A DNA stretch of 64,000 bases from Aeromicrobium sp. Leaf350 (lineage in GTDB: Bacteria > Actinomycetota > Actinomycetes > Propionibacteriales > Nocardioidaceae). A program made the position numbers and the translations under genes. The stretch is taken from positions 1,116,001 to 1,180,000 of the forward strand of contig NZ_CAKASL010000001.1 of the NCBI RefSeq assembly GCF_916858655.1, in the 5' to 3' direction. Shown in pieces: positions 8,084-21,073 of the stretch (positions within the stretch are counted from its first letter, which is position 1; every line of letters starts with the position of its first letter). The notes beneath the pieces are model-generated. The model was not told the DNA's origin. It worked only from the letters and a program-made list of their open reading frames with translations, and searched no databases.

Positions 8084-9382
8084 ATGAGTGACCCGGACCG
8101 CAGCACCACGTACGCCGCCGAGGACATGGTCACGGCGTGGCTCGACGCCGTCTCGCCCGAGACCGGCCAGGTGCAGGTCACGACCCGCCGCGACGGACGC
8201 TGCCAGCAGGCCACGTACACCCCCGAGGTCGAGCCCCGCTTCAGTCGACCGGCCGAGGTCGCCCAGTTCGTCGAGAAGGTCATGGATCGCCTGCAGGGCC
8301 TGTCGCGCCAGTACGGCTCCGGCTACCGCGGCCGCGAGAAGAAGCCGGTCCGCGTGGTGGCCCATGCGGGCTGGAAGAAGGCGACCTACAGCGACGGCCT
8401 GATCCGCCTCCCCCAGCGCGAGCGGGGCGGGGCGTGGGCGCTGCGCGGGTTCGTGGTGCTCCACGAGCTGGCCCACCACCTGAACACCGGGGTCGACGGC
8501 GCGATCATCGACGTCCACGGCGAGGGCTTCCGGGCCACCTTCGTGCAGCTGCTGGAGGACCTCGGCTGGGTCCAGGTCGCCGCCATGCTGCGCGAGGCGT
8601 ACGACCAGGTCGGGCTCGACCGCCGGCAGGGCGCCGACGACGGCATGCTCGAGAAGGTCGGCAAGCTGCTCCGGCACGCCGAGGGCGCCACCACCGAGGC
8701 CGAGCGCGAGGCCTTCTTCTCGAAGGCCCAGGAGCTCGCCTCGGTGCACTCGATCGAGCTCGCGGTCGCCCGGGCGGCCCACGAGCGGGGGGCCGCGGAG
8801 CGCACCCCCACGTTCGAGAGCATCCGGCTCGGGCACCGCGGCCAGCCCTCGAACGTCCGCTTCATCAACCTGGTGCTGGCCATCGCCCGTGCCAACGACC
8901 TGCGGTGCAGCATCCGGGGCGACAACACGGGAGTCACCCTCTACGGCTTCGCGAGCGACATCGAGGTGACCCGGGTGCTCTACGTGTCCCTCGCGGTGCA
9001 GATGGTCGCCGACGCCGACGCCTACATCCGTTCCGGGGCGCACCGCCCCGTGCACGGACGCACGGCCCGGGCCGCCTTCTACGCGGGCTGGACCAGCCGC
9101 ATCGGCCAACGGCTCCACGAGGCCAACCGCGCGGCGCGGGCGATCTCCGGCGTCGGTGGTGAACCGGGCGCCCCCGCCCCCGAGCGCCCCGGCACGAAGG
9201 CTCTGGCGCTGCTGGCCAAGGAGGTCGAGGTCGACGACTACTACGCCTCCATGGCGCGGCAGCACGGAGTCTCCGGCACCTGGAAGGGCAGCACCGTCGT
9301 CGACGACGCCCGGTCGACGTCCCGGGGTCGCGCCGCCGCCGACCAGGCGCGACTGGGCAGCCAGAAGGTCATCTCGGCCTGA
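8084..9382 (+). CDS. DUF2786-containing putative metallohydrolase (TIGR04338-like)
   Basis: A 432-residue soluble protein with two parts. The N-terminal half has a zinc-protease-like motif HELAHH at residues 127-132 with a further D-V-H-G-E-G near 146-151, the pattern of SprT-like/TIGR04338 metallohydrolases. The middle has the DUF2786 segment KLLRHAEGATTEAEREAF with AQELASVHSIE near residues 190-225. The family occurs in actinobacteria without a known substrate. ATG 8084 fits the N-terminus MSDPDRSTTYAAEDM; longer frames run into the tRNA terminator. It stands alone between two tRNA loci. Confidence 0.78.
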   Translation: MSDPDRSTTYAAEDMVTAWLDAVSPETGQVQVTTRRDGRCQQATYTPEVEPRFSRPAEVAQFVEKVMDRLQGLSRQYGSGYRGREKKPVRVVAHAGWKKATYSDGLIRLPQRERGGAWALRGFVVLHELAHHLNTGVDGAIIDVHGEGFRATFVQLLEDLGWVQVAAMLREAYDQVGLDRRQGADDGMLEKVGKLLRHAEGATTEAEREAFFSKAQELASVHSIELAVARAAHERGAAERTPTFESIRLGHRGQPSNVRFINLVLAIARANDLRCSIRGDNTGVTLYGFASDIEVTRVLYVSLAVQMVADADAYIRSGAHRPVHGRTARAAFYAGWTSRIGQRLHEANRAARAISGVGGEPGAPAPERPGTKALALLAKEVEVDDYYASMARQHGVSGTWKGSTVVDDARSTSRGRAAADQARLGSQKVISA

Positions 9383-9413
9383 GCCCGGGCTGCCCGCGGG
9401 AATGAGCCTCGCG

Positions 9414-9432
9414 CCCGTCGACGTTGGACGGG
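9414..9432 (+). promoter_or_regulatory. hairpin covering the ribosome-binding site
   Basis: CCCGTC (9414-9419) pairs with GACGGG (9427-9432), which is the G-rich ribosome-binding site just before ATG 9436. It is a short, uncertain structure. Confidence 0.25.
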
Positions 9433-9435
9433 GGT

Positions 9436-10047
9436 ATGAGCACCTCCACGACCTCCGACGCCTTCGTCCTCGACGACACCACGCTCGACCTGCTGTTCCG
9501 TGAGGCCCGCACGGCCAACACGTGGACCGACGAGCCCGTCTCGGTCGAGCAGGTGCGCGAGGTGTTCGAGCTGATCAAGCTCGGTCCCACGGCGGCGAAC
9601 AGCCAGCCGGTCCGCCTGCTCCTGGTCGAGCAGGGGCCCGGGCGCGACCGCCTGATCCCCCACATGTCGGGCAGCAACAGCGCCAAGACGGCGGCTGCCC
9701 CGCTGGTGGCCGTCGTCGCCGCCGACACCGACTTCCACGAGCGCCTGCCCGAGCACTTCCCGCACTCCCCCGGGGCCCGCGACTGGTTCAAGGACGACGC
9801 GTCCCGTGAGCGGAACGCGATCTACAACGCGGCCCTGCAGACGGCCTACTTCATCATCGGCCTGCGTGCCGCCGGCCTGGCGGCCGGACCCCAGTCAGGC
9901 TTCGACAAGGACGGCGTCGACGCGGAGTTCTTCGCGGGCACGACGTGGAAGAGCCAGCTCGTGGTCAACATCGGCCACCCGGGCGAGAACGCCTGGTTCG
10001 ACCGGCTCCCCCGGATCTCGGCCGACGACGCGATCCGCGTGGTCTGA
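9436..10047 (+). CDS. malonic semialdehyde reductase-like nitroreductase family protein
   Basis: A 203-residue FMN protein of the RutE/HadB-type nitroreductase family, which in E. coli reduces malonic semialdehyde to 3-hydroxypropionate. Family marks are FELIKLGPTAANSQPVR (FMN-binding N-terminus), NAALQTAYFIIGLRAAGL and late VNIGHPG. ATG 9436 is preferred over TTG 9424 because a strong G-rich ribosome-binding site stands directly before it. No other rut genes are nearby, so a pyrimidine-degradation role is not supported by context; it may act as a general aldehyde or nitro reductase. Confidence 0.82.
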   Translation: MSTSTTSDAFVLDDTTLDLLFREARTANTWTDEPVSVEQVREVFELIKLGPTAANSQPVRLLLVEQGPGRDRLIPHMSGSNSAKTAAAPLVAVVAADTDFHERLPEHFPHSPGARDWFKDDASRERNAIYNAALQTAYFIIGLRAAGLAAGPQSGFDKDGVDAEFFAGTTWKSQLVVNIGHPGENAWFDRLPRISADDAIRVV

Positions 10048-10118
10048 GCCCGCGCACCGATTCGTTCGCCCCGCCGGCCATCGAGTAGAGTGGCGGTCGC
10101 TCGCCGCGAGGCGGGCAC

Positions 10119-10192
10119 GGCCAGGTAGCTCAGTTGGTACGAGCGACCGCCTGAAAAGCGGTAGGTCGCCGGTTCGACCCCGGCCCTGGCCA
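10119..10192 (+). tRNA. tRNA-Phe (GAA)
   Basis: Acceptor GGCCAGG pairs perfectly with CCTGGCC. The anticodon stem ACCGC/GCGGT carries loop CTGAAAA with anticodon GAA at 10153-10155, and the T-arm is GCCGGTTCGACCCCGGC. Discriminator A10192 is followed by CGT, so CCA is not encoded, unlike the tRNA-Asp nearby. Confidence 0.97.
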
Positions 10193-10242
10193 CGTCATGA
10201 CGAAAGCCCCCGCGTTCTGTGCGGGGGCTTTCGTCATGACGT
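10192..10242 (+). terminator. very long hairpin terminator after tRNA-Phe
   Basis: A 22-base perfect stem (10192-10213 with 10221-10242) has a seven-base loop. The left arm starts at the tRNA discriminator base and reads ACGTCATGACGAAAGCC onward. It is self-complementary enough to act in both directions. Confidence 0.8.
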
Positions 10243-10268
10243 GAGAAGGGCCGGGGGCGGACCGGCGC

Positions 10269-10290
10269 AGCCTGGGGGTCCCCCCAGGCT
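10269..10290. repeat. small hairpin
   Basis: AGCCTGGGGG and CCCCCAGGCT are 10-base perfect arms around TC, in the non-coding gap between the tRNA-Phe terminator and the next gene. It may be a second terminator. Confidence 0.4.
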
Positions 10291-10363
10291 CGGGCGGTGC
10301 TCGGGATGCCGTCGTTCGCGCCACGAGGCACGATGGGAGTTTCCGAGGGCCGCAGGAGGATGC

Positions 10364-10669
10364 ATGCACGACACGGTGGAACGCCCGGCACGAGAGGTCT
10401 ACGTCGCCGCGCTCGAGACCCCTCCTGCCGACCGCCGCCGCCTCGACTGGCTGCGCTGGCCGACGCGGATGATCGGCGCGGCCCTGGGCGTCCTCGACGA
10501 GCCGTCGTTCGGCGACGTCGTGGTGCGCCGCATCGACGACGCCTCCGAGGTGCTGCGACTGCCGGTCACGGGCAGCGAGGAGACCGCGATCCTGCTCGAC
10601 GACGTCCGCGGCGACCTGGAGGCGCTCAGCGCCGACGAGTTCGCCGAGCGCTGGACCCTCGGGGACTGA
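10364..10669 (+). CDS. hypothetical protein, 101 residues
   Basis: A small soluble acidic protein (MHDTVERPAREVYV..., ending AERWTLGD) with no recognisable domain, signal or membrane segment. The start is well supported: AGGAGGA stands four bases ahead of ATG 10364. A much longer open frame upstream runs through the tRNA and is not coding. It stands between tRNA-Phe and a methyltransferase gene, with no clear functional link. Confidence 0.65.
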   Translation: MHDTVERPAREVYVAALETPPADRRRLDWLRWPTRMIGAALGVLDEPSFGDVVVRRIDDASEVLRLPVTGSEETAILLDDVRGDLEALSADEFAERWTLGD

Positions 10670-10740
10670 CCCGCCCCGATCGCTCGCGCTGCACCGCGGG
10701 GCTGCCATGCTCGAGGCACCCGACGAGAGAAGGCGCGACC

Positions 10741-11325
10741 GTGGCCAGGATGTCCGACCTGGAGTCCGTCTTCTGCCGCACGCCGATGTGGCGGGTCGCG
10801 GCACGCCGTCTCGTGGTGCCGCGCGTGCTGGAGGGTCCGGTCGGGCCACGCGTGCTGGAGATCGGGTGCGGCAGCGGCGCGATGGCGGTCGAGGTGCTGC
10901 GGGCGCGGCGCGACGTCACGCGCTACGTGGCGACGGACGTCGACCCGGCGATGGTCGAGCTCGCGTCACGCCAGCTCGCCGACCTCGGCGAGCGGGCCGA
11001 GGCGCGTCAGGTCGACGCCACGGGGCTGCCGTACGAGGACGCCACGTTCGACACGGTGTGCAGCTGGCTCATGCTGCACCACACGATCGAGTGGGAGCGG
11101 GTCGTGGCGGACGCCGTGCGGGTCCTCCGCCCGGGCGGCCGGTTCGTCGGCTACGACCTGCCGGACTCGCGGTTGAGCCGCGCGGTGCACACCCTCACCC
11201 GCTCGGAGGTGCGGATGATCGCCGCCGACGACCTGGTGGCCGAGCTGGGCCGCCTCGGGATGCGTGAGCTCGTCGTCGAGCCGCTCGGCGTCGCCGGTGC
11301 GTACCGGTTCTCGGCGACCCGCTGA
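10741..11325 (+). CDS. class I SAM-dependent methyltransferase
   Basis: A 194-residue methyltransferase. Motif I is VLEIGCGSGAMAVEV near residues 38-52, an acidic TDVDPAMVE follows near residues 65-73, and motif II/III appears as DTVCSWLMLHHTIEW with VLRPGGRFVGYDLP after it. This is the UbiE/Methyltransf_11 pattern; the acceptor is unknown. GTG 10741 has a GAGAGAAGG ribosome-binding site; ATG 10750 is the alternative. It stands as a single gene. Confidence 0.83.
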   Translation: MARMSDLESVFCRTPMWRVAARRLVVPRVLEGPVGPRVLEIGCGSGAMAVEVLRARRDVTRYVATDVDPAMVELASRQLADLGERAEARQVDATGLPYEDATFDTVCSWLMLHHTIEWERVVADAVRVLRPGGRFVGYDLPDSRLSRAVHTLTRSEVRMIAADDLVAELGRLGMRELVVEPLGVAGAYRFSATR

Positions 11326-11386
11326 GCGCCGGTCCGACCCGGATCCGAGCCCGTCATTCCGGCCCGAAAGTGTCGGTGCCAGGGCG

Positions 11387-11392
11387 TAGGTT
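11387..11392 (+). promoter_or_regulatory. -10 element, leaderless start
   Basis: TAGGTT stands exactly six bases before ATG 11399, with no ribosome-binding site between. Confidence 0.45.
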
Positions 11393-11398
11393 CGGGAC

Positions 11399-11935
11399 AT
11401 GAGCGAACACCTGAGCGCCGAGCGCGCCGACCTCCTGGAAGCCCTCGCCAAGCACCGTGAGCTCTTCCTCGGCACCGTCGAGGGACTCACCGACGAGCAG
11501 GCCCGCCTCACGCCGACCGCGAGCGAGCTCTCGCTCGGCGGGCTCGTCAAGCACGTCACCGCCACCGAGGCCGAGTGGCTCTCGTTCGTGACCGACGGAC
11601 CGGCCGACGGCCCCGAGGTCGACTGGGAGAACGTCGACTGGTCCGACCCGCCCGCCGAGGTGCTGGCCTACCAGGACCAGTTCCGCCTCACCGAGGGCAA
11701 GACCCTGGCCGGAGCCGTCGCCGAGCACCGCCGGGTCGCCGCCCGCACGGACGAGCTCGTGCGCACCGTCGACCTCGACGCCACGCAGCCGCTGCCGGCC
11801 GCGCCGTGGTTCGAACCGGGTGCGTCGTGGACCGCCCGGCGCACGTTCGTGCACCTCGTCGCCGAGATCTCCCAGCACGCGGGCCACGCCGACATCATCC
11901 GCGAGACGATCGACGGCCGGAAGTCCATGGGCTGA
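11399..11935 (+). CDS. DinB family protein
   Basis: A 178-residue four-helix-bundle protein of the DinB/DUF664 (mycothiol-dependent enzyme-like) superfamily. Metal-ligand histidines are likely in GGLVKHVTATE near residue 49 and in the C-terminal HLVAEISQHAGHADIIRE. Members include thiol S-transferases that use mycothiol or bacillithiol, and actinobacteria make mycothiol, so a thiol-dependent transferase or isomerase is plausible (inference). It is expressed from its own leaderless-type start (TAGGTT six bases before the ATG). Confidence 0.82.
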   Translation: MSEHLSAERADLLEALAKHRELFLGTVEGLTDEQARLTPTASELSLGGLVKHVTATEAEWLSFVTDGPADGPEVDWENVDWSDPPAEVLAYQDQFRLTEGKTLAGAVAEHRRVAARTDELVRTVDLDATQPLPAAPWFEPGASWTARRTFVHLVAEISQHAGHADIIRETIDGRKSMG

Positions 11936-11960
11936 GCCCACCCCGTCCGACCCGCCCGGG

Positions 11961-12170
11961 TCAGTCGCCTGCCGACACCGACTGACGCTGGCGACGCTGC
12001 TCGAACTCCTGGTCGATCCGCACCGGTGCGTACGCCAGCACCACGGCCACCACGGCGATCAGCAGGTGGTGCAGTCCCCCACCCACCAGCGCCAGGCACA
12101 GGGCCGTCAGCCCCGCAATCGTCCACAGTCCTGCCCACAGCAACAGCCCGAGCTCTCGCGTCTCCCGCAT
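11961..12170 (-). CDS. small two-helix membrane protein
   Basis: A 69-residue protein (MRETRELGLLLWAGLWTI...) with two predicted membrane helices, residues about 8-27 and 31-49, then a charged tail [17 protein letters not shown] ribosome-binding site precedes ATG 12170; a longer reading from 12248 lacks that support. No family is recognised. It is divergent from treZ and convergent with the DinB gene. Confidence 0.55.
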   Translation of the reverse strand: MRETRELGLLLWAGLWTIAGLTALCLALVGGGLHHLLIAVVAVVLAYAPVRIDQEFEQRRQRQSVSAGD

Positions 12171-12255
12171 CGTTCCCCTCGTCCCCGAACCGGCGGCCGA
12201 CGACCCCCAGAGGGCCAGGTTCCCCCGCCGGACCCCACTTCGCAGCATCGACCCG

Positions 12256-12273
12256 CCGTGACGTCCGTCACGG
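12256..12273. promoter_or_regulatory. dyad upstream of treZ
   Basis: CCGTGAC and GTCACGG form a perfect 7-base dyad around GTCC in the gap between the divergent small membrane gene and treZ, about 45 bases ahead of the treZ -10 element. It is a candidate operator for the glucan genes. Confidence 0.4.
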
Positions 12274-12315
12274 TCTCGCCGAGCCGCTCACGTCGCGGCG
12301 CAGAGGGCCCGCACC

Positions 12316-12321
12316 TAGCCT
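12316..12321 (+). promoter_or_regulatory. -10 element of treZ, leaderless start
   Basis: TAGCCT stands six bases before ATG 12328. The identical hexamer and spacing occur at 24429-24434. Confidence 0.45.
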
Positions 12322-12327
12322 CGAACC

Positions 12328-14004
12328 ATGGCGATTCGCGTGTGGTGCCCCGAGCTCGAGCGGGTCCGGGTGAGGGTCGACGGAGCGGACCACGAGCTCG
12401 CCCGCGACCCCGGCGGGTGGTGGTCGGTCGACGTCGACGCAGCCCACGGATCCGACTACGCGTTCCTGCTCGGCGACGACGACACGCCCCTGCCGGACCC
12501 GCGCTCGCGCTGGCAGCCGAACGGCGTGCACGAGGCCTCCCGCAGCTACGACCACGACCGCTTCGACTGGAGCGACGACGGCTGGACCGGTCGCGCCCTG
12601 CGCGGCTCGGTCGTCCATGAGCTGCACGTCGGCACGTTCACCCCGGGCCGCACGTTCGACAGCGCGATCGAGCGGCTCGACCACCTCGTCGACCTCGGGG
12701 TCGACCTGGTCGAGGTGCTGCCCGTCAACGCCTTCGACGGCCCGTACGGCTGGGGCTACGACGGCGTGCTGTGGGGTGCGGTGCACGAGCCCTACGGCGG
12801 ACCCGACGGGTTCAAGCGGTTCGTCGACGCCTGCCACGCGCGCGGGCTCGGCGTGGTGCTCGACGTCGTCTACAACCACCTGGGTCCCTCGGGCGCCTAC
12901 CTCGACCGCTTCGGGCCGTTCTTCGCCGGGACGACCGACTGGGGTGCCGGGCTCAACCTCGACGGCCCCGAGTCCGACGAGGTCCGCCGGTACGTGCTCG
13001 ACAACGCGCGCGACTGGTTCGAGCACTTCCACGTCGACGCGCTGCGGCTCGACGCGGTGCACGCGCTGCGCGACACCCGTGCGCTCACGCTGCTCGAGGA
13101 GCTCGCCGCGCAGACCGCCGACCTGTCCGAGCGACTCGGACGTCCGCTCTCGCTCGTCGCCGAGTCCGACCTCAACGACCCACGCACCGTCACCCCGCGC
13201 GGCGAGCACGGACTCGGGATGGACGCCCAGTGGGCCGACGACGTGCACCACGCCCTCCACGTGTGGCTGACCGGCGAGACCTCCGGCTACTACGCCGACT
13301 TCGCCGCACCCGACGCCGTCACGCGCACTCAGCGCGGCGCCTTCTTCCACGACGGCACGTGGTCGTCGTTCCGGGAGCGCTCCCACGGCCGACAGGTCGA
13401 CCGGTCGACGACCCCCGGATCCGCGTTCGTGGCCTACGTGCAGGACCACGACCAGGTCGGCAACCGGGCCACCGGCGACCGCCTGTCGGCCACCGCGACG
13501 CCCGGCCGGCAGGTGTGCGGCGCGGCCGTCGTGCTGCTCGGACCGTTCACGCCGATGCTCTTCATGGGCGAGGAGTGGGCGGCGAGCACCCCCTGGCAGT
13601 TCTTCGCGTCGTTCCCGGACCCCGAGCTGGCCGAGGCCGTGCGCACGGGCCGGCGGCGCGAGTTCGGTCGCCACGGCTGGGGCGAGTCGGACGTGCCCGA
13701 CCCGATGGACGTCGCCACCCTCGAACGCTCGACGCTGCGCTGGGACGAGATCGACGAGCCCCCGCACCGGCAGGTCCTCGACGCCTACCGCGACCTGGTC
13801 GCGCTGCGCCGCGAGCACCCCGAGCTGCGCGACCCGGACCTGTCCGCGGTCCAGGTCGAGCACGACGGCTCGCGACTGACGCTGCAGCGCGGACCGTTCA
13901 CGGTCGAGGTCGACCGCGACGCGGAGGCCGTGACCGTGCGCCGCGGTTCCGAGGTGGTCTGGACGTTCTCGGGAGGCGGACCGACCACGGCGGGGGCAGA
14001 GTGA
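12328..14004 (+). CDS. treZ: malto-oligosyltrehalose trehalohydrolase
   Basis: A 558-residue GH13 enzyme that cuts trehalose from maltooligosyl-trehalose in the TreY-TreZ route. An N-terminal CBM48-like beta domain (residues 1-95) is followed by the barrel. The TreZ hallmark GYDGVLWGAVHEPYGGP is present near residues 147-163. The catalytic residues are nucleophile D242 in LRLDAVHAL, acid/base E279 in LVAESDLND and D375 in QDHDQVGN. It is first in the glucan block and overlaps a tiny downstream gene. The partner treY (synthase) is not seen anywhere in the window, although treX, treY and treZ usually sit together. Confidence 0.93.
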   Translation: MAIRVWCPELERVRVRVDGADHELARDPGGWWSVDVDAAHGSDYAFLLGDDDTPLPDPRSRWQPNGVHEASRSYDHDRFDWSDDGWTGRALRGSVVHELHVGTFTPGRTFDSAIERLDHLVDLGVDLVEVLPVNAFDGPYGWGYDGVLWGAVHEPYGGPDGFKRFVDACHARGLGVVLDVVYNHLGPSGAYLDRFGPFFAGTTDWGAGLNLDGPESDEVRRYVLDNARDWFEHFHVDALRLDAVHALRDTRALTLLEELAAQTADLSERLGRPLSLVAESDLNDPRTVTPRGEHGLGMDAQWADDVHHALHVWLTGETSGYYADFAAPDAVTRTQRGAFFHDGTWSSFRERSHGRQVDRSTTPGSAFVAYVQDHDQVGNRATGDRLSATATPGRQVCGAAVVLLGPFTPMLFMGEEWAASTPWQFFASFPDPELAEAVRTGRRREFGRHGWGESDVPDPMDVATLERSTLRWDEIDEPPHRQVLDAYRDLVALRREHPELRDPDLSAVQVEHDGSRLTLQRGPFTVEVDRDAEAVTVRRGSEVVWTFSGGGPTTAGAE

Positions 14005-14009
14005 CCCGC

Positions 14010-14150
14010 ATGACCGACATCCCGCAGGAGGACCCCCGGATCTCCGAGGACCCGGAGGACGACCCCAAGCACAAGACCACGGACCCGCAGCGCCGGTCCG
14101 AGCCGGACGACCCCGACGCACCCGCGCCGTTCACGGGGCCGTACTCCTGA
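14010..14150 (+). CDS. small acidic disordered protein
   Basis: A 46-residue, strongly hydrophilic peptide (MTDIPQEDPRISEDPEDD...) rich in Pro, Asp and Glu and probably disordered. It starts five bases after the treZ stop; GTG 14001, overlapping that stop, is an alternative start. The composition (no Cys, few hydrophobics, clean stop) looks coding rather than a shadow of treZ, which ends before it. Its function is unknown; its place between treZ and glgX suggests co-expression with glucan enzymes. Confidence 0.5.
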   Translation: MTDIPQEDPRISEDPEDDPKHKTTDPQRRSEPDDPDAPAPFTGPYS

Positions 14151-14201
14151 CGAGACCCTGATCTCGTGCGACGGGTCCGGCGCTCCTGACACACTGGGCG
14201 G

Positions 14202-16328
<2,127 letters not shown>

Positions 16329-16335
16329 CGCACCA

Positions 16336-16395
16336 AGATGTGCTCCCGAATCCACCGTTCGCGAGCCCCGGTCCGGTGGATTCGGGAGCACATCT
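16336..16395. repeat. long intergenic hairpin, copy 2 of the AGATGTG family
   Basis: Perfect 21-base arms at 16336-16356 and 16375-16395 flank an 18-base loop. The left arm begins AGATGTGCTCCCGAATCC. It starts seven bases after the glgX stop. The left arm is identical to that of copy 3 at 62151, over 45 kb away, while the loops differ, so this is a dispersed repeat and not just a terminator. Confidence 0.88.
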
Positions 16396-16456
16396 GGGTC
16401 GGGGGCGTGGTGGTGGTCACGGTTTCGGGCTGGGACCGCTGGGGAACACTGGGGGC

Positions 16457-17137
16457 GTGACCAACCACGCCCGCCTCATCCCCGTGTCGGAGCCGCGTGA
16501 CGCGGAGGCCGCGGTGCTGGTGCTGCACGGTGGCGCGAGCCGCCAGGGCGACGCGATGGTGAGCCCGACACAGCTGTCGGTGCTGCGCATGATCCCGATC
16601 GCGAAGCGGCTCGCCCGCTCGGGTCGACGCCGCCTGGCGGTGTACCGCCTGCTCAACTCGACCCGCGGCTGGAACACGACCCACACGCCCGTCGACGACG
16701 CGCACTGGGCGATCGACCAGCTCCACGAGGGCCGCACCCAGAACCTCCCGATCGGGCTCGTCGGCCACTCCCTCGGAGGCCGCGCCGCGATCCTGGCCGC
16801 CGGCCGGGCCGAGGTGCGCAGCGTCGTGGCGCTCAACCCGTGGGTCTACCCGACCGACGGCGACCTCGACCTGACGGGGCGTCGGGTGCTGATCGCGCAC
16901 GGCACCGACGACCGCATCGCGGTCCCGGCGAGGTCGGAGTCCGCGGCCCGCAACGTCGCGCGCACGGCCGACGTGTCGTACGTCCGTGTCGAGGGCGGCA
17001 AGCACGCCATGCTGCGACGGCACCGCACGTTCGACGGGCTCGCCGCCGACTTCACCGCGACGACGCTGCTCGAGGGCGCGCGGCCCTCGGGGCTGCTGCG
17101 GCGCGTCCTGGAGTCGGACGCACCTCTCGAGGTCTGA
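16457..17137 (+). CDS. alpha/beta hydrolase (dienelactone hydrolase-like)
   Basis: A 226-residue alpha/beta hydrolase. [13 protein letters not shown] forms the oxyanion region near residues 18-30, VGHSLGG is the nucleophile elbow near residues 99-105, ALNPWVYP follows, and AHGTDDRI and EGGKHAM supply the likely Asp and His. The substrate is unknown. The GTG start is preceded at six bases by AACACT, a weak -10. It sits between the glgX hairpin and glgE, so it is either part of the glucan locus or a passenger. Enzymes of this type also act on acylated sugars, but nothing here proves it. Confidence 0.8.
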   Translation: MTNHARLIPVSEPRDAEAAVLVLHGGASRQGDAMVSPTQLSVLRMIPIAKRLARSGRRRLAVYRLLNSTRGWNTTHTPVDDAHWAIDQLHEGRTQNLPIGLVGHSLGGRAAILAAGRAEVRSVVALNPWVYPTDGDLDLTGRRVLIAHGTDDRIAVPARSESAARNVARTADVSYVRVEGGKHAMLRRHRTFDGLAADFTATTLLEGARPSGLLRRVLESDAPLEV

Positions 17138-17246
17138 CTCCGACCGGCTGGGATCGCGCCGGGCACGGTCTCTCGGTACGTTCGAGGCGAGGGACACCGC
17201 GCAGCACCCACCGAACGACGACATCGACGAACGGGGAGGCTCGACC

Positions 17247-19243
17247 ATGACCGCACGCATCGGGATCGACGACGTCAGGCCGCTCGCGGGCGACGGCACC
17301 CATCCGACCAAGGCCGTCGTCGGCGAGCACGTGCCCGTCGTCGCCACGGTCTGGCGCGAGGGCCACGACGCCGTCGCCGCCAACGTGGCCTGGCGTGGGC
17401 CGGGCGAGCGCCGCGACCGCACGACGCGCATGACCGAGATCGGCACGGGCCTCGACCGCTTCGGGGCCACGATCGTGCCCGACGCCGAGGGGCTCTGGAC
17501 GTTCCGCGTCGACGCGTGGAGCGACCCGTGGGCCACGACGGCGCACGCGATCGAGGCCAAGCTCGCCGCCGGGCAGGGCGTTGCCGAGGTCGCCAACGAC
17601 CTCGAGCTCGCCGCGCGCCTGCTGGAGCAGGTGGCGGCACGCAAGGACCGACGGGCCGACCAGGCGGCGCTCCAGGGCGCGGCCGACGCGCTGCGCCACG
17701 CCGACCTGCCGCTCGGCGCCCGGGTGGGACCCGCCCTGTCTGCCGAGGTGCGCGCCGTGATGCACGAGCACCCCGTGCGCGAGCTCGTCACGAAGGGCCC
17801 GACCCGGCAGGTCTGGGTCGACCGCCAGCGGGCCGCGTTCGGCTCCTGGTACGAGTTCTTCCCGCGCTCCACGGGTGGAGTCGACGCCAGCGGCAAGCCG
17901 GTGCACGGCACGTTCCGCACCGCGTTCAGCGAGCTCGAGCGGGCCGCCGCGATGCAGTTCGACGTCGCCTACCTGACCCCGATCCATCCCATCGGCCGCG
18001 AGAACCGCAAGGGCCGCAACAACACCCTCACGCCCGGCCCGGACGACCCCGGCTCGGTGTACGCGATCGGCGCGGCCGAGGGCGGTCACGACGCGATCCA
18101 CCCCGAGCTGGGCACCGACGAGGACTTCGCCGCGTTCGTCGCGAAGGCTGCCGAGCTGGGCTTGGAGGTCGCGCTCGACCTCGCCCTGCAGGCTGCGCCC
18201 GACCACCCATGGGTCACGGACCACCCGCACCTGTTCACGACGCTGCCCGACGGCACGATCGCGTACGCGGAGAACCCGCCGAAGAAGTATCAGGACATCT
18301 ACCCGATCAACTTCGACAACGACCCGCCCGCGGCGCTGGCCGAGATGGTGCGCGTCACGTTGCACTGGGTCGAGCGGGGCGTGAAGATCTTCCGGGTCGA
18401 CAACCCACACACCAAGCCGCCGAGCTTCTGGACCGACCTGATCGCCACGGTCAAGGCTGAGCACCCGGACGTGCTCTTCCTGGCCGAGGCCTTCACCCGT
18501 CCGGCGCGCCTCTGGGGCCTGGCCCGGCTCGGCTTCACGCAGAGCTACACGTACTTCACCTGGCGCACGACCAAGGCGGAGCTCACCGAGTTCGGCGAGG
18601 ACCTGCGCGACCGCTGGGACGACGGCCGCGGCAACCTCTTCGTCAACACGCCCGACATCCTCCCCGAGCACCTGCAGGTGGGAGGGCCGGGCATGTTCGC
18701 GCTGCGCGCCGCGCTGGCGGCCACGCTGTCGCCCACCTGGGGCGTCTACGCCGGCTACGAGCTGTACGAGCACGAGGCGCTCAAGCCCGGGAGCGAGGAG
18801 TACCTCGACTCCGAGAAGTACGAGCTGCGCCCGCGCGACTTCCAGGCCGCCCTCGACGAGGGTCGTTCACTGGAGCCGTGGCTGACCCGCCTCAACGAGA
18901 TCCGCCGCGCCCACCCCGCGCTGCAGCAGATGCGCACGCTGCGCTTCCACCACGTCGACCACGACGCGCTGATCGCCTACTCCAAGCACGACCCCGCGAG
19001 CGACGACACCGTCGTCGTGGTGGTCTCGCTCGACCCGCACGAGACCCGCGAGGGCACGGTGTCGCTCGACCTGGCCGCCCTCGGGTTCGCGCCCGACGAG
19101 CAGCTCACGGCCCACGACGAGGTGACCGGCGAGACCTACACGTGGGGCCCCCACAACTACGTCCGGCTCGACCCGACGCGCGCCTGCGCGCACATCGTCA
19201 GCCTGACCCGACGCATCGCGTCCGACCTCGAGGAGCCGCCTGC

Positions 19244-19247
<4 letters not shown>
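17247..19247 (+). CDS. glgE: alpha-1,4-glucan:maltose-1-phosphate maltosyltransferase
   Basis: A 666-residue GH13_3 enzyme that extends alpha-1,4-glucan with maltose units from maltose-1-phosphate. Domains run: an N-terminal beta domain (to about 100), a helical insert (about 100-175), the barrel, and a C-terminal beta domain. The nucleophile is D385 in [13 protein letters not shown] and the general acid is E414 in [10 protein letters not shown]. The segment [12 protein letters not shown] contributes to the phosphate-side pocket. A GGGGAGG ribosome-binding site precedes ATG 17247. Its stop overlaps the treS start (ATGA). It is the key step of the trehalose-to-glucan route of actinobacteria. 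Confidence 0.95.

Positions 19248-21069
<1,822 letters not shown>

Positions 21070-21073
<4 letters not shown>

Noticed and set aside
7903..8091. Short frame across the tRNA-Asp
   Set aside because: It covers the tRNA and its terminator; the sequence is fully explained by the RNA gene.
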